From NCBI RefSeq assembly GCF_902459505.1, contig NC_047094.1:29187241-29251240 (forward strand): a stretch of 64,000 nucleotides of DNA, read 5' to 3'. Both the position numbers and the translations under genes were made by a program. The number at the start of each line of letters is the position of its first letter. Position 1 is the first letter of the stretch. Source of the stretch: Geotrypetes seraphini (Eukaryota > Chordata > Amphibia > Gymnophiona > Dermophiidae). Of the stretch, positions 40,429-50,945 are shown piece after piece. The notes under the pieces were generated by a model. That model searched no databases. It had not been told where the DNA came from and saw only the letters and a list, made by a program, of their open reading frames with translations.

Positions 40429-40599
40429 CAGGGGCAACTCCGGTCCTCGAGGGTCGGAATCCAGTCGGGTTTTCAGGATTTCCCCAATGAATATGCATGA
40501 GATCTATTTGCATACACTGCTCTCAATGCATATTCATTGGGGAAATCCTGAAAACCTGTCTGGATTCTGGCCCTCGAGGACCGGAGTTGCCCACCTCTG
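40429..40599. mobile_element. hAT MITE (GGGCAACTCCGG family)
   Basis: A 171-bp palindrome: GGGGCAACTCCGGTCCTCGA at the left, its inverse ending CACCTCTG at the right. 8-bp duplication TCATAAAA (40421-40428) and TCCTAAAA (40600-40607), 7/8. Sister copy 63093-63261. Confidence 0.88.
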
Positions 40600-40607
40600 T
40601 CCTAAAA

Positions 40608-41220
40608 GATCCACATTGAGAGTTACAACTTTCCAAGCACATTTAGAATTTAATGACCAGCTGCTACTGAGCAGCCCACCTCTAGAGAGATTACAGGGAT
40701 TGCCCCCCTTAATCCCTCAGTAATTTTTGGATCTCTGAATGCCAAAACAGCAAGATAAACAGATCACTCTGATAGTGTCAGAAACATAACCAGTTATGTG
40801 GGTAAGACTACAAAGGTAGGCCTGGGGGGGGGGGGGGGGGGAACTACCAACACAGTGGAGGTGTATGTTCAGAGGGGCAGTCAGGATCAGAAGGATTTGT
40901 TTTATTATTAAATCAAACATTATGTGGGTGCTGGCCTGATATTCAGTGCCACTGAATATCCCCACTTGGGTGGCCAGAAGTGATTTAAACGGGCAGGAGA
41001 GCTTCCTGCTCGCTTAAATCACTCTGAGTTATCAGTTCCCAAATATCCATGTAGTATAAAGAAAATGGTGTAATCTTGGAAATAGACTAATTAAATCCTA
41101 GTATTAGATACTATCACTCCAAGGTCTCTCTTCTGGTTCATGCACATCAGCATTTCCCTTCCATTGCACACAACTCCTTTGGGTTTCTGCACCCTAAATG
41201 TATCACTCTTTACTTCTTTG
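40608..41220. other. Spacer with G homopolymer
   Basis: G run at about 40825-40841. Remainder not recognised, except text near 41110-41200 that resembles the CR1 3' region in antisense (CACTCCAAGGTCTCTCTTCT). Confidence 0.35.
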
Positions 41221-41228
41221 CTTTAAAG

Positions 41229-41426
41229 CAGGGGTGTCCAACCTTTTGGCTTCCCTGGGCCACATTGGGCGAAAAATATGTTTCTGGGGCCGCGCAAACG
41301 CTGCAGCAAGACAGAGGAGGGAGCCGGCAAGACGGTAAACACCCGGGGGCAGCAGAGGAATTGCCCTCGACTGGAGTCGCACAAAATATTTCACGGGACC
41401 CTCGGGCCACAGGTTGGACACCCCTG
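41229..41426. mobile_element. hAT MITE (CAGGGGTGTCCAACC termini)
   Basis: 198 bp; ends CAGGGGTGTCCAACC and GGTTGGACACCCCTG with a perfect 8-bp duplication CTTTAAAG (41221-41228, 41427-41434). Sister copy 62075-62279. Frames on the minus strand are shadows. Confidence 0.95.
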
Positions 41427-41635
41427 CTTTAAAGCATAGCTAACAAGCATTTAACAAGTCTTCCCATTTTGATTTAGATTACTTCCCATGTTGACTACTC
41501 TCTCGGGGGTGTCCACTCTCTTGCAGATCTTTGTGCCATTGGCCAAAAGGCTAACATTTTCTTCCTGCCCTTTGGCAAAAACGCAGCAGCAAGATTTCAT
41601 GCTGGGAAAATAGAGGCAGACAAGTGCCACCCCAC

Positions 41636-41876
41636 TACTGAAAGAGTTACATTGGCAACCGAATGAAAGCAGGGTGAAATTCAAGATCCTGTTGCTGACA
41701 CACACAATCATTCAGCTCTCAGAACCGCAATATCTAGCAGCCAGACTACGTAACCGTAGCCGGCACGTGCCCTGCGGCTCGAGCCAAGAATACCTGGTGG
41801 AAATACCCTCTTTCAGAGTCATCAAATTCAAAGGCCTCAGGCCAAGAATGTTCTTAGTGATGGCTCCAAGAAATTA
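41636..41876 (+). pseudogene. L2-like LINE ORF2 C-terminal fragment
   Basis: Translates to LHWQPNESRVKFKILLLTHT, LSEPQYLAARLRNRS and FKGLRPRMFLVMAPRN, the conserved late ORF2 region of L2-type LINEs. Truncated on both sides. Confidence 0.65.
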
Positions 41877-42436
41877 AAACTAGAAAAGGACACTGGAAAA
41901 TTCAAGAAAGGGATAGATTTTAGGCCCTTTCAACTAATCAATGGGCAAAATTTAATGATATATGGGAGAGTTATATTGAATTGGAAAAAGAAGCTCTATG
42001 AAAGAATTACCCTATATCTATTGCTATGGAACCAGGTCTCCTGGGAGGGGGGTGGGGGTGGGGGACGAGATAGAGAATGGGACTGCTTTAATTGTAGTAT
42101 TGATAAGATGTATTATTTTGATTAGCCTATTAAGTTTATGAATTATTTTCAATGCTAATTGTAATTTGCACCGAGATCATTGTATTAAAATTATTAATTA
42201 ATTTTAAAAAAAGGAAAATTCAAGAAAGGGATAAAGACCATCCTTTGCACAGCCTACTTTAACTAACAATGCAACCAACAGAGGGAGTAGCAACATAGAG
42301 GAAATAGCTGGCTACTTCCCACTAGATACATGTTAGGGTGAACACAGTAGATATACCCAGAAAACTGAGGATATGATAAATAAAGTACACATAACTAGAA
42401 GTATCAGGATGTGTGTAAATCTAGGATGAACACAGT
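41877..42436 (+). other. Possible L1 3' end, then unclassified DNA
   Basis: Around 41936-42000 a frame reads TNQWAKFNDIWESYIELEKE, reminiscent of the end of L1 ORF2, followed by an AT-rich UTR-like stretch with an A-rich end near 42215. The evidence is weak. 42240-42436 is unclassified. Confidence 0.3.
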
Positions 42437-42955
42437 ACATAAGAACATAAGAAGTTGCCTCCGCTGGGTCAGACCAGAAATCCATCGCGCCCAACAGTCC
42501 GCTCCCGCGGCGGCCCATCAGGTCCATGACCTGTAAGGTGACTGGCGTCTAAGTCCTTTTAATCCCCTTAGCCTTATCTCTACCTCTATCTGTATCTCTC
42601 AACCCCCGCGTCCTTCAGGAAATTATCCAATCCTTCTTTGAAGCCTGGTAGGGTACTTTGTCCTATTACAACCGCTGGAAGCGCTTTCCAGGTGTCCACC
42701 ACCCTCTGAGTGAAAAAGAATTTCCTGCCATTGGTTCTAAACCTGTCCCTCTTTCAATTTCTCCGAGTGCCCCCTTGTTCTTGTGGTTCCCAATAGGCTG
42801 AAGAATCTGTCCCTTTCTACCTTCTCTATACCTTTCATGATCTTGAAAGTCTCTATCATGTCTCCTCTGAGTCTCCGCTATTCCAGGGAGAAGAGCCCCA
42901 GCCTTTCTAACCTGTCTGCGTAAGAAAGGTTCTCCATCCCTTTTACCATTTTATG
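42437..42955 (-). repeat. CR1 3' fragment (end of ORF2 and 3' UTR)
   Basis: Antisense, starting ACATAAGAACATAAGAAGTT then CTCCGCTGGGTCAGACC. It contains the reverse complement of KxxMETFKIMKG-type ORF2 text (CTTTCATGATCTTGAAAGTC). Same 3' family as the LINE at 15062-19946. Confidence 0.85.
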
Positions 42956-43266
42956 TGTGTAAATAAGTAGGATTTAAAATGAACCTAGTACACAAAACTA
43001 GTATTATGTGTGTATATTCAATAAGTAGGATGAGTGTATATGGTATAAATATGTAAGATGGGTGTATATATAGGGTGAATATAGTATTCTCAACCTCTTT
43101 ATGTTTACTTTTCTGAATTTATTGGAGTTCTACCTTGTCCCTTTTGTGTATTTGTGAGTTCGTCATTGTCCATGTCACATGTGTTTTTTAAAACGATGAT
43201 TCTTATATTCCCTTTTTTGCACATTGCCTAGAAACCATGATAGGCGATTAATCAAAAATTTTAATA

Positions 43267-43540
43267 TGAACATAAGAATTCCCGCTGCTGGGTCAGGTCA
43301 GTGGTCCATTGTGCCCAGCAGTCCGCTCACGCAGCTGCCCTTAGGTCAAAGACTAGTACCCTTACTGAGTCTAGCCTTACCTGCATACGTTCTCGTTCAG
43401 CAGGAACTTGTCTAACTTTGTCTTGAATCCCTGGAGGGTGTTTCTCCCTATAACAGCCTCCGGAAGAGCGTTCCAGTTTTCTCTGCCTGAAGAACTTCCT
43501 TACGTTTGTACGGAATCTATCCCCTTTTAACTTGAAACTT
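43267..43540 (-). repeat. CR1 3' end fragment
   Basis: Antisense GAACATAAGAATTCCCGCTG, GTCCATTGTGCCCAGCAGTC, CAGGAACTTGTCTAAC. Same subfamily as the insertion at 56636-56868. Confidence 0.85.
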
Positions 43541-43575
43541 GTATGTAAATACTGTATACTCAGTCAAAAGACTAA

Positions 43576-43744
43576 CCCCCTCTTCTACGAAACCGCGCTA
43601 GTGGTTTTTACGCCGAGCCGAATTGAATGGCCCGCGCTGCTCCCGACACTCATAGAGTTCTTATGAGTGTCAGGAGCAGCACGGGACATTCAGTGTGGCT
43701 CCCTGCGCTAGAAACTGCTAGCACAGTTTTGTAGAAGAGGGGGT
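43576..43744. mobile_element. Palindromic MITE (TTTTACTAAACC-like family)
   Basis: Ends CCCCCTCTTCTACGAAACC and GTTTTGTAGAAGAGGGGG. The centre is a palindrome around CATAGAGTTCTTATG. Related to 1783-1911. Confidence 0.8.
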
Positions 43745-44599
43745 AAATGTAAAGGATATATAAATGCACTATACCATGATGCCTAAATGCACCAAAACCA
43801 TCAGTGAGTACCATCTGAAGCTCATGTGAACCACTCTGAATTGACTCCCCAGTCATTAGTACTGGTATAGAAGCTTTCAATAAGCAACATCAAAATCATT
43901 CCAAGTGTAGGGACTGCCTCCGATATGCTTCAGTGGTGCGCTTATAAAGAGAGAGGAATGAAGGAAAATTCAAAGTTATAAGAAATGGCTTGACCATCTA
44001 ATTTTATGGCAAAAAGAACATAACAACTGAGCCTGAAAAAAAACAAGCTCATAGATGCAGTAAGATGAAAGCAAGTCTCTCTCATCTTGTCCTTTCTGAT
44101 ATGGGGGCTATGCAATCTCCTGAATTACAGCCATCTTTCTTCACTCGGAGTTGAAATCCCTACCTACAAGTTAAACGATTGCTACAGAGTATAGCGGTCC
44201 TTTTTGATGAGGTGATCTGTTATGTACTATAATTAAGTCAAGTCATTTAATTTGGTTTTAACAAACACAGATATTACGGTGTGTGTACTGATTTTAAAGC
44301 ATTTCTACAGCAAACTCATTGTTTTCCATTTGACTGTGTCTCTGCAAGAAGAGTGATAATGCTGAGCCATCTACTGACCTTCGGAGGAATTACTGACATT
44401 CTCAAAAGCCAAAGAGCAGATGTGAAGGGGTTTCTCCCATTTTGAGTTTATTGGACACAAGATTAGCACAATTGATTTCCCTTTAATAGTTGTTCACTGT
44501 AGAAATAGTAAAATGGTTGCAAAGTGCTCTCAGTGTATTTAAAACTGTGATGCTGCCATCAGTTTACTTCTTGACCTTTCCTTCCTTTGATTGAAAATG
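43745..44599. other. Spacer, 44096-44599 possibly conserved non-coding
   Basis: No repeat partner for 44096-44599 in the window. AT-balanced with motifs such as TGTACTATAATTAAGTCAAG. No exon supported. Confidence 0.35.
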
Positions 44600-44700
44600 A
44601 GCCCGCCGGGACAGATAGGGAAAATGCTTGAGTACCTGATTGTAAAACCGGTTAGATAACCTTGATAGGCGGTATATAAAATCCTAATAAACTTGATATG
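44600..44700 (+). repeat. SINE tail fragment
   Basis: GACAGATAGGGAAAATGCTT, GAGTACCTGA and AATAAACTTG match the 3' body of the SINEs at 23151-23760. Confidence 0.6.
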
Positions 44701-44709
44701 TTTTCTGTA

Positions 44710-45166
44710 CACTTCCCCCTTCCCATTCGCGGTTTCACAAATTCACAATTTTTTTTTTTTTGGGGGGGGGGGAACCATATTTTATCACGTTCCCGCCTCT
44801 CTCCAGCCTTCCTCCCGGCATTCTGGCCTTACCTGGTAGTCTAGCAGGAGTTTGGGGCAGGAGCTCTCTTCCTACGCTCCTGCCCCGTGTAGATCGCCAA
44901 TAGGAAATGGCTGCCATGAGCTCTGCCATAATCTCGAGAGACTACGGGAACTCATGGCAGTCATTTCCTATTGGCGATCTGCACGGGGCAGCAGCATAGG
45001 AAGATCGCTCCTGCCCCGAAAGCCTGCTAGACCACCAGGTAAGGCCGGGATGCCGGGAGGCTGGAGGGAGGCAGGGGTGGGTCAGAGCAGGATAAGATAT
45101 TTGTGGTTTTTCGCAATTCACGGTACTGCTCTGACCCTATCCCCCATGAATACCAAGGGAGAAGTG
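44710..45166. mobile_element. TA-flanked palindromic MITE (CACTTCCCCC termini), copy 2
   Basis: TA at 44708-44709 and 45167-45168; ends CACTTCCCCCTTCCCATTCG and GGGAGAAGTG. Large internal palindrome around CTCGAGAGACTACGGGAACT. Not interrupted, unlike the Tigger that hosts copy 1. Confidence 0.85.
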
Positions 45167-45216
45167 TACTGATCGTTAAATAAAGTAAGTGTGTCTAAAG
45201 TTTGAGAAAATTGTAT

Positions 45217-45300
45217 GGGCCCTTTTACAAAGCCATGGTAAGCGTTAATGCTTGCATATAGCAGCATAAAATGGCGGACCACAGGGCGCACAGAAGCATC
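45217..45300. repeat. Fragment of the TTTTAC-type palindromic MITE
   Basis: GGGCCCTTTTACAAAGCCAT and AAGCGTTAATGC; only the left part is present. Confidence 0.4.
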
Positions 45301-45339
45301 CCCCAGTAATTTTGCTATTGGCGCATGGAATGGAGGACT

Positions 45340-45600
45340 GGAATAGCGGCAGAGACCTAGCGAGGGTGAGAGGTGCCAGGGTCAGTAACGCCCCTCCCCC
45401 ATCCTCTTCTCTCCCCCCTCGCTCCTCCTTTTCAACCTCCCCCACCGCCGTGCATGAACCCACCCCTTCCCTTCCCCTCTTTAATTTTCCCAGCGTGAGC
45501 AGCGTCACAAACTTTGTGCCCGCGTCGTGTCGGCTCTCCGTCTCATGTCGATTCCCAGGCACGGGACACAGAAGTGATGTCAGAGAGAGCCGACACTGAC
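45340..45600. mobile_element. CAGTGGCGTAGC-family fragment
   Basis: CTAGCGAGGGTGAGAGGTGC at the left, CAGCGTGAGCAGCGTCAC inside, GAAGTGATGTCAGAGAG at the right. Both tips are degraded. Confidence 0.5.
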
Positions 45601-45607
45601 GCGAGTA

Positions 45608-45860
45608 GCAAGTTCCAAGTTTTATTAAAAATCTGATAAAACGCTTATTAAATATTTCTAAGCGAATTACATTAAAAAGTTAAGGTAAAAACATAAAGAC
45701 AGTACTAAGACATAAACTTACTTACTAGACATAAAGGGAAGCCACAATTGTAATACAATAAAGGTAAAAACGTTAAGGAAGGTTGGGTGACAGCCTCATA
45801 AAGGCTAATTTGTAGCTATAATAAAGACTAATTTATAGCTGTGACTGCATCTAAGATTAT
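45608..45860 (-). repeat. L2-like LINE 3' end
   Basis: Antisense tail CAAGTTCCAAGTTTTATTA and AAACGCTTATTAAATATTTC; same class as 37870-38060. Confidence 0.65.
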
Positions 45861-46210
45861 TCCTGAATTTAACTCTGAAAAGCATCATGTTTAAAACTTC
45901 CAGTTTAGCTTCCACATGTCAGTCCCTGTTTTTTCCTGTTCCATAGAGCTCTATGGACGCCTTTGAAATCCTCATACATAGATAAAACCCTATCTACCTC
46001 TTGTTGGTCTTGCTCCCTTGCCCCTGGCACATTAGGGCATATGCTCTTTTAAATTTTGGACAGAAGTTTGGTGTACTATTAGTAAAAATTTTCCATCTTT
46101 CCATGCCTCTATCATATCAGATTATTATATTGAAAAGTATATATTTTTCCAATTGTCTCTCTGTTGATGACTGTAGACTACTTGATACTTTATTAGCAAT
46201 TGCCCTAAAG

Positions 46211-46474
46211 CAGTGGTCTCAAACTCAAACCCTTTGCAGGGATTTATAGGTACTTGGAGTTAATGTCTTATTAAAGAAATGACAATTTTGCATGAGATAA
46301 AACTCTTTATAGTTTATAAATCTTTCCTTTTGGCTAAGTCTTAATAATAATATTGTAATTTATAGCTAAAGAGAAATATGATCAAGAAACTGTTTTATTT
46401 TACTTTTGTGATTATGATAAACATACCGAGGGCCTCAAAATAGTACCTGGCGGGCTGCGAGTTTGAGACCACTG
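46211..46474. mobile_element. hAT-type element (CAGTGGTCTCAAAC termini)
   Basis: CAGTGGTCTCAAACTC at the left and GAGTTTGAGACCACTG at the right. AT-rich interior without coding; no convincing 8-bp duplication. The left half recurs at 46638-46790. Confidence 0.7.
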
Positions 46475-46519
46475 CTATAGGCTAAGGCTCTTTACATCTG
46501 TATTGTGATGTCATAGAAC

Positions 46520-46615
46520 TTTATGATTATAGAAACATAGTAACACGATGGCAGATAAAGGCCAAATGTCTCATCCAGAGCATCCACTATCTCCTCTTCT
46601 CCCTATTGGCTAAGA
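46520..46615 (-). repeat. CR1 3' end fragment
   Basis: ATAGAAACATAGTAACACGA then TGGCAGATAAAGGCCAAATG in antisense. Confidence 0.75.
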
Positions 46616-46637
46616 TTCTTAATATTTGCATCTCCTC

Positions 46638-47025
46638 TTCCTATAGGCCACTGGTCTAAAACTCAAACCCTTTGCAGGGCCACATTTTGGATTTGTAGGT
46701 ACTTGGAGAGCCTCAGGAAAAAAAAATAGTTAATGTCTTAGTAAAGAAATGACAATTTTGCATGAGATAAAACTCTTTATAGTTTATAATCTTATGGGGA
46801 AATTTGCTTTGATACAAGTGTTTTGGATTATAAGCATGTTTTCAGAATGAATTATGTTCGTAAACCAAAGTTTTACTGTATTTTTATTAAAGTTTTTGGG
46901 TTGTGGAACGAATCGTCCGAGTTTCCATTATTTCCTATGGGGAAATTCTCTTTGATATACGAGTGCTTTGGATTGCAAGCATGCTTCTGGAACGAATTAT
47001 GCTCGCAAACCAAGGTTTTACTGTA
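46638..47025. mobile_element. Half hAT element joined to two Tigger-like right ends
   Basis: 46638-46790 repeats the left half of 46211-46474 (AACTCAAACCCTTTGCAGGG, GACAATTTTGCATGAGATAA). Then two successive copies of the Tigger right end follow: 46792-46878 and 46879-47025, each with GGATTgcAAGCATG-like and AAGGTTTTACTGTA-like words as at 36462-36564. Confidence 0.65.
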
Positions 47026-47325
47026 CATTTTTTCAGTCATAGCACCTCAGCTCTGGAACAATTTACCACTAATTTAACGTAATGAACCTTCTTTAGAAAA
47101 ATTTAAGCGTTCCCATAAAAGCTTTCTGTTCAAGGACGCTTTCAATATATAGAAAATATTACCTACAAATATTAAATCCCAGTTTTTAATGAGTGTTATG
47201 TGTAGGTCGCCAAAATACTCTTTATTTCACTTTATATCTTGGATTTGAGATCCTACCATATACGCATTGAAATATATGATATTGCGTAGATAACAAATCC
47301 CAATAAAACTTGAAACTTTTAAAAA
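47026..47325 (+). repeat. L2-like LINE 3' end
   Basis: Sense remnant (SVIAPQLWNNLPL, FKRSHKSFLFKDAFNI) plus a 3' UTR ending AATCCCAATAAAACTTGAAA. Confidence 0.7.
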
Positions 47326-47334
47326 AAGGAAACT

Positions 47335-47465
47335 TTTAAGGGTGCTTTTAAATTTGTCTAGTTGTACATCTCTTATAAATGTTGGGAGGTGATTCCATGT
47401 TTGTGGCGCTGTTACAGAAAAAAAATGTGTGCTCTTTTAGAATTGATAATTTTTAGAGATGGGTC
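47335..47465 (-). repeat. L2-like LINE ORF2 fragment
   Basis: Antisense of the same C-terminal block (GATTCCATGTTTGTGGCGCT equals PQTWN-region text). Confidence 0.5.
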
Positions 47466-47583
47466 TTACCCCCTCTTTTACTAATGCCCACTAGCTGATT
47501 TAGCGCACACTAATGCGTCCATTATAGTCTATGGATTTGTTAGCGTTTAGCTAAAATGGCTAGTGTGCCTTAGTGTTCTTGCA
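47466..47583. mobile_element. MITE fragment (TTTTACTAA family)
   Basis: CCCCCTCTTTTACTAATGC and TTTAGCGCACACTAATGCG with a mirrored TTAGCGTTTAGC; like 54274-54395. Confidence 0.5.
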
Positions 47584-47624
47584 GGGGCATAAGGTATCAA
47601 TAGTCTGTCATGATAGTGCTCATG

Positions 47625-47782
47625 CCTGAAAAATTAAAGAGGTATGAGGGAAGCGGTGAATGTGTGTGACAGGGGGGTCAGGAAGGAGTGAGGGGCAGAG
47701 AGGAGGATGGGTGCCGGCACCCCCCCCCTGGCCAAAGATGGTGCCTGGAGTGGACTGCCCCCTCACCCTTACTGCACCACTG
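47625..47782. mobile_element. CAGTGGCGTAGC-family fragment, inverted
   Basis: Ends CCCTCACCCTTACTGCACCA then CTG, the inverse of the family left tip. Confidence 0.5.
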
Positions 47783-47883
47783 ACTAGTGGTTAGTGCAGT
47801 GGCCTGATAACCCGACAGCAAACAGTGCAAAATACTGCGCAGCATTTGATTTTTTCACTGAAGAAAAGTGACCATGTAAACTG

Positions 47884-48150
47884 ATTATCTTAAGTTACTT
47901 TGGTTGCCATTAAGAGTGAGGGTGCAATTTAAATTTGCATGAGTACTCTACAAGGTATTGAATGAATTGGCTCCTCCCTACATTGTGGAGATGTTTAAGT
48001 TCGCCGTCCATTCTTGAACTGCTGAGTTCATTATTTTGCTTTTCCTACAGTTAGGAGTCAATCAAGGCATAGTTGCTCACCCTTCAGGCAGCTCGGCTTT
48101 GGGATGAATTAGCATGTCACTTTTTATCTCTTAGTTCTTATGTTGTTTTT
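47884..48150 (+). pseudogene. L2-like LINE ORF2 fragment, strongly decayed
   Basis: Recognisable pieces: LHWLPLRVRVQFKF-like text (47900-47945), LYKVLNELAPPYIVEMFK, then LWDEL. Broken frame. Confidence 0.5.
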
Positions 48151-48171
48151 AGGTGACAGATAAAGCACAGT

Positions 48172-48450
48172 TACATACCGTAACAAGTGTTATCCAGGGA
48201 CAGCAGGCAGATATTCTCACATATGGATGACATCACCGACGGAGCCCCGGTACAGACCACTTTAAAAGTACATTGCCACTTGAGTTTAGAAAATTTGTGA
48301 CAGCTCGAACTGCGCATGCACGAGTACCTTGCCACCCGATGCAGGGCGTGCAGTCCCTCAGTTAAGATAAGCCAGTTAAGAAGCCATCCCGGGGAGGTGG
48401 GTCGGTTGTGAGAATATCTGCCTGCTGTCCCTGGATAACTTACCTGTTTA
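48172..48450. mobile_element. Element with long inverted ends (GTTATCCAGGGACAGC)
   Basis: GTTATCCAGGGACAGCAGGC and AGATATTCTCAC at the left are mirrored at the right (GTGAGAATATCTGCCTGCTG). The right tip is shortened. Non-coding; superfamily not determined. Confidence 0.6.
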
Positions 48451-48464
48451 ATAAATCTATAGTG

Positions 48465-48735
48465 TACATCATACCCCCGTGAATTCATGGTTCACGAATC
48501 GTGGATTCACTCATTTGCGGTCTGCTCCAACCGCCTCTTTCTGTAGTAAAATCGGGTTACACCAATCAGAAGCTGCGTGTCAAAGAGGCAGTCGGAGCAG
48601 ACCGCGAGTGATTTTCTTCACCAGCCGGCGCTCTAGCTCTAGCCTCTCCTGCCTCCCCTGCATTTGCGTTTTTTTCAAAATTTGCGGGGGTTCCTAGAAC
48701 AGAACACCCACGAATTCAAGGGAGTTCTGTACAAT
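48465..48735. mobile_element. Tigger-like/mariner MITE (GAATTCGTGGG type ends)
   Basis: Left ACCCCCGTGAATTCATGG and right CACGAATTCAAGGGAGT...TGTACA are inverted. GTCTGCTCCAACCGCCTCTT is mirrored inside. Confidence 0.55.
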
Positions 48736-49080
48736 GTCATGGTATTAGATCATTTTTTTATTATTACATGTCCCAGTTGTGTCCGGTTTTCTTATCTGCA
48801 AACCGTTCTGAACTTGAAGGTAGTTGCGATGTATAAATAAACAAATAAATAAACCTGGGGGACCTGGGTTTAATTCCCACTGCAGCTCCTTGTAACTCTG
48901 AGCAAGTCACTTAGCCCTCCATTATGCCTTTGAGTTGACCATTGACCCGTGGCTTCATGCGCAGTGAGGAACCCTCCCTGGGATGTTTCAAGGCAGAGTA
49001 CAGGAGTACTCTGCTGTTGCCTTCTCCTGCTATGTTTCCACTATGTTGCTGGTGCCCAGCATGATACCCTGCAGCCTATA

Positions 49081-49588
49081 GAATATTGTGTACAATTCTG
49101 GAGGCCACACCTTCAAAAAGATATAAAAAGGATGGAGTCGGTCCAGAGGAAGGCTACTAAAATGGTGTGTGGTCTTCGTCTTAAGGTGTATGGGGACAGA
49201 CTTAAAGATCTCAATCTGTATACTTTAGAGGAAAGGCAAGAGAGGGGAGATATGATAGAGATGTTTAAATACCTATGTAATGTAAATGTGCATGAGTCTA
49301 GTCTCTTTCATTTGAAAGGAAACTCTGCAATGAGAGGGCATAGGATGAAGTTAAGAGGTGATAGGCTTAGGAGTAATCTGAGGAAATACTTTTTTACAGA
49401 AAGGGTGGTTGATGCATGGAACAGTCTCCCGGAAGAGGTGGTAGAGACAGAGAATGTGTTTGAATTCAAAAGGGCCTGGCATAGGCACGTGGGATTTCTC
49501 GGAGAGAGAAAGAGATAATGGTTACAGTGGATGGGAGACTAGATGGGCTATTTGGCCTTTATCTGCCATCATGTTTCTATCTATGTTT
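49081..49588 (+). pseudogene. CR1 LINE 3' fragment
   Basis: Frame 48949-49518 carries the end of CR1 ORF2: YCVQFWRPHLQKDIKRMES, VYGDRLKDLNLYTLEERQER, HRMKLRGDRLRSNLRKYFF and VVDAWNSLPEEV. The first ~45 residues of that frame are host sequence. The 3' UTR ends GCCATCATGTTTCTATC. CTATAG occurs on both sides (49076-49081 and about 49588-49593), a possible short target duplication. Confidence 0.82.
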
Positions 49589-49590
49589 CT

Positions 49591-49648
49591 ATAGCACTTG
49601 GTGCTCTCCCATCTGGGTGCTGGTCAGGCCTGACTCTGCTTAGCTTCT
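49591..49648 (-). pseudogene. 5S rRNA-derived relic, antisense
   Basis: Reverse complement reads AGCTAAGCAGAGTCAGGCCT then GACCAGCACCCAGATGGGAG, matching the interior of vertebrate 5S rRNA from memory (AAGCTAAGCAGGGTCGGGCC, then GATGGGAGACC). GCAGCCTATA just before the CR1 (49071-49080) may be its 3' end. It lacks the 5' third and is a retro-derived relic, not a gene. Confidence 0.7.
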
Positions 49649-49813
49649 AATAGCAATAATGGGCCTACTGAGGGCAGCCAGGCTAAAGACACAAAATATG
49701 TACCTGCATATAATATGCAAACCACTTTGATTGTAACCAGAGAAAGGTGGTCTATCAAGTCCTATTCCCTTTACTCATGCAATGACTGCACATAGCTTGC
49801 TATGGCCTTGGGT

Positions 49814-50145
49814 TAGGGTTGCCAGATTTTACGATTGTAAAATCCAGACACCCTAGACCTGCCCCCAGTCCCACCCAACTCTGCCCTAGCTCCACCCCCC
49901 ACTTCCTGCTTTGGTCGGGCAGCAGGCAATCCGCACATATGTGGGTGTCATGCGATTACATCACATGTACACATACGTATGATGTCATCATGTGACACCT
50001 GCGCATGTGCGGATTGCCTCCTGCTTGATGCGAATGAAAAGAGGCTTTTCAAAACCCGGTCAAAGTGCTGGGTTTTGAAAAGCCGTCTGGACACACGGAC
50101 ATATCCTCAAAAGGAGGACATGTCTGGGGAAAACTGGTAACCCTA
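49814..50145. mobile_element. hAT MITE (TAGGGTTGCCAG termini), complete
   Basis: 332 bp. Ends TAGGGTTGCCAGATTTT and AAAACTGGTAACCCTA; perfect 8-bp duplication CCTTGGGT (49806-49813, 50146-50153). The interior has mirrored GCACATATGTG / CGCATGTGCGG blocks. Confidence 0.95.
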
Positions 50146-50153
50146 CCTTGGGT

Positions 50154-50459
50154 GTAGGTGTAAAAGCTAATTGGGAGACGTAGTTTTAGTAATAACATCC
50201 AGAGTACATAATTTAGTATCCACATGTCTCTATGTATACTGCCCAGTAGGGGGGGTTAGTGTGATAACTGGTTTTACACTCACTCTGGGCTCCTCACAAT
50301 GGAAAGAATCCAGAAGAGCTGGTATGTTACTTAGGTTATAAAAGCCCCGGATTGAAAGGAAAAGGGCCTTTGCTTATCCACCAATTGATCTTACCACCAA
50401 ATCTATACTCTGCCAGCCACTGATCATTGGTGGCTCTTTTTCGCCAAGTTGACTTGAGA
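50154..50459. other. Spacer without recognisable content
   Basis: No repeats or coding recognised. Confidence 0.3.
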
Positions 50460-50945
50460 TCATAGAAACATAGAAAGATGACGGCAGAAAAGGGCTACAG
50501 CCCATCAAATCTAACCACTCTACTGACCCACCCCATTTAGTCAGAGTGCTAATGACCTAGTTCCTTAACTCGACCCTCGCAGGGATCCCACGTGGATGTC
50601 CCATTTATGCTTAAAGTCAAGCACGCTGGTGGCCTCGATCACCTGCACTGGAAGTTTGTTCCAGTGATCTACCACCCTTTCTGTGAAGAAATACTTCCTG
50701 GTGTCACCATAAAATTTCCCTCCTCTGAGTTTGAGCGGGTGCCCTCTTGTGACCGAGGGTCCTTTGGGAAAGAAGATGTCGTCTTCCACCTCGACACGTC
50801 CTGTGACGTACTTAAACGTCTCAATCATGTCCCCCCCTTTCCCTGCATTCCTCTAGAGTGTAGAGCTGCAATTTGTTTAGTCTTTCTTCGTACGAGAGAC
50901 CCTTAAGCCCAGAGATCATCCTAGTGGCCATCCGCTGAGGGTTAG
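50460..50945 (-). pseudogene. CR1 LINE 3' fragment
   Basis: Minus-strand frame 50828-50565: MIETFKYVTGRVEVEDDIFF, RKYFFTERVVDHWNKLPVQV. The 3' end in antisense starts ATAGAAACATAGAAAGATGA. Same subfamily as 58719-60790. Confidence 0.82.

Larger units (their letters stand above)
48853..49765 (+). mobile_element. tRNA-type SINE split by further insertions
   Basis: Head at 48853-48935 (GACCTGGGTTTAATTCCCAC, CAAGTCACTTAGCCC) and tail at about 49690-49765 (TACCTGCATATAATATGCAA, TTTGATTGTAACCAGAGAAA), as in 22098-23070. Between them is a segment with antisense 5S rRNA-like sequence, itself holding the CR1 fragment at 49081-49588. Confidence 0.6.
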
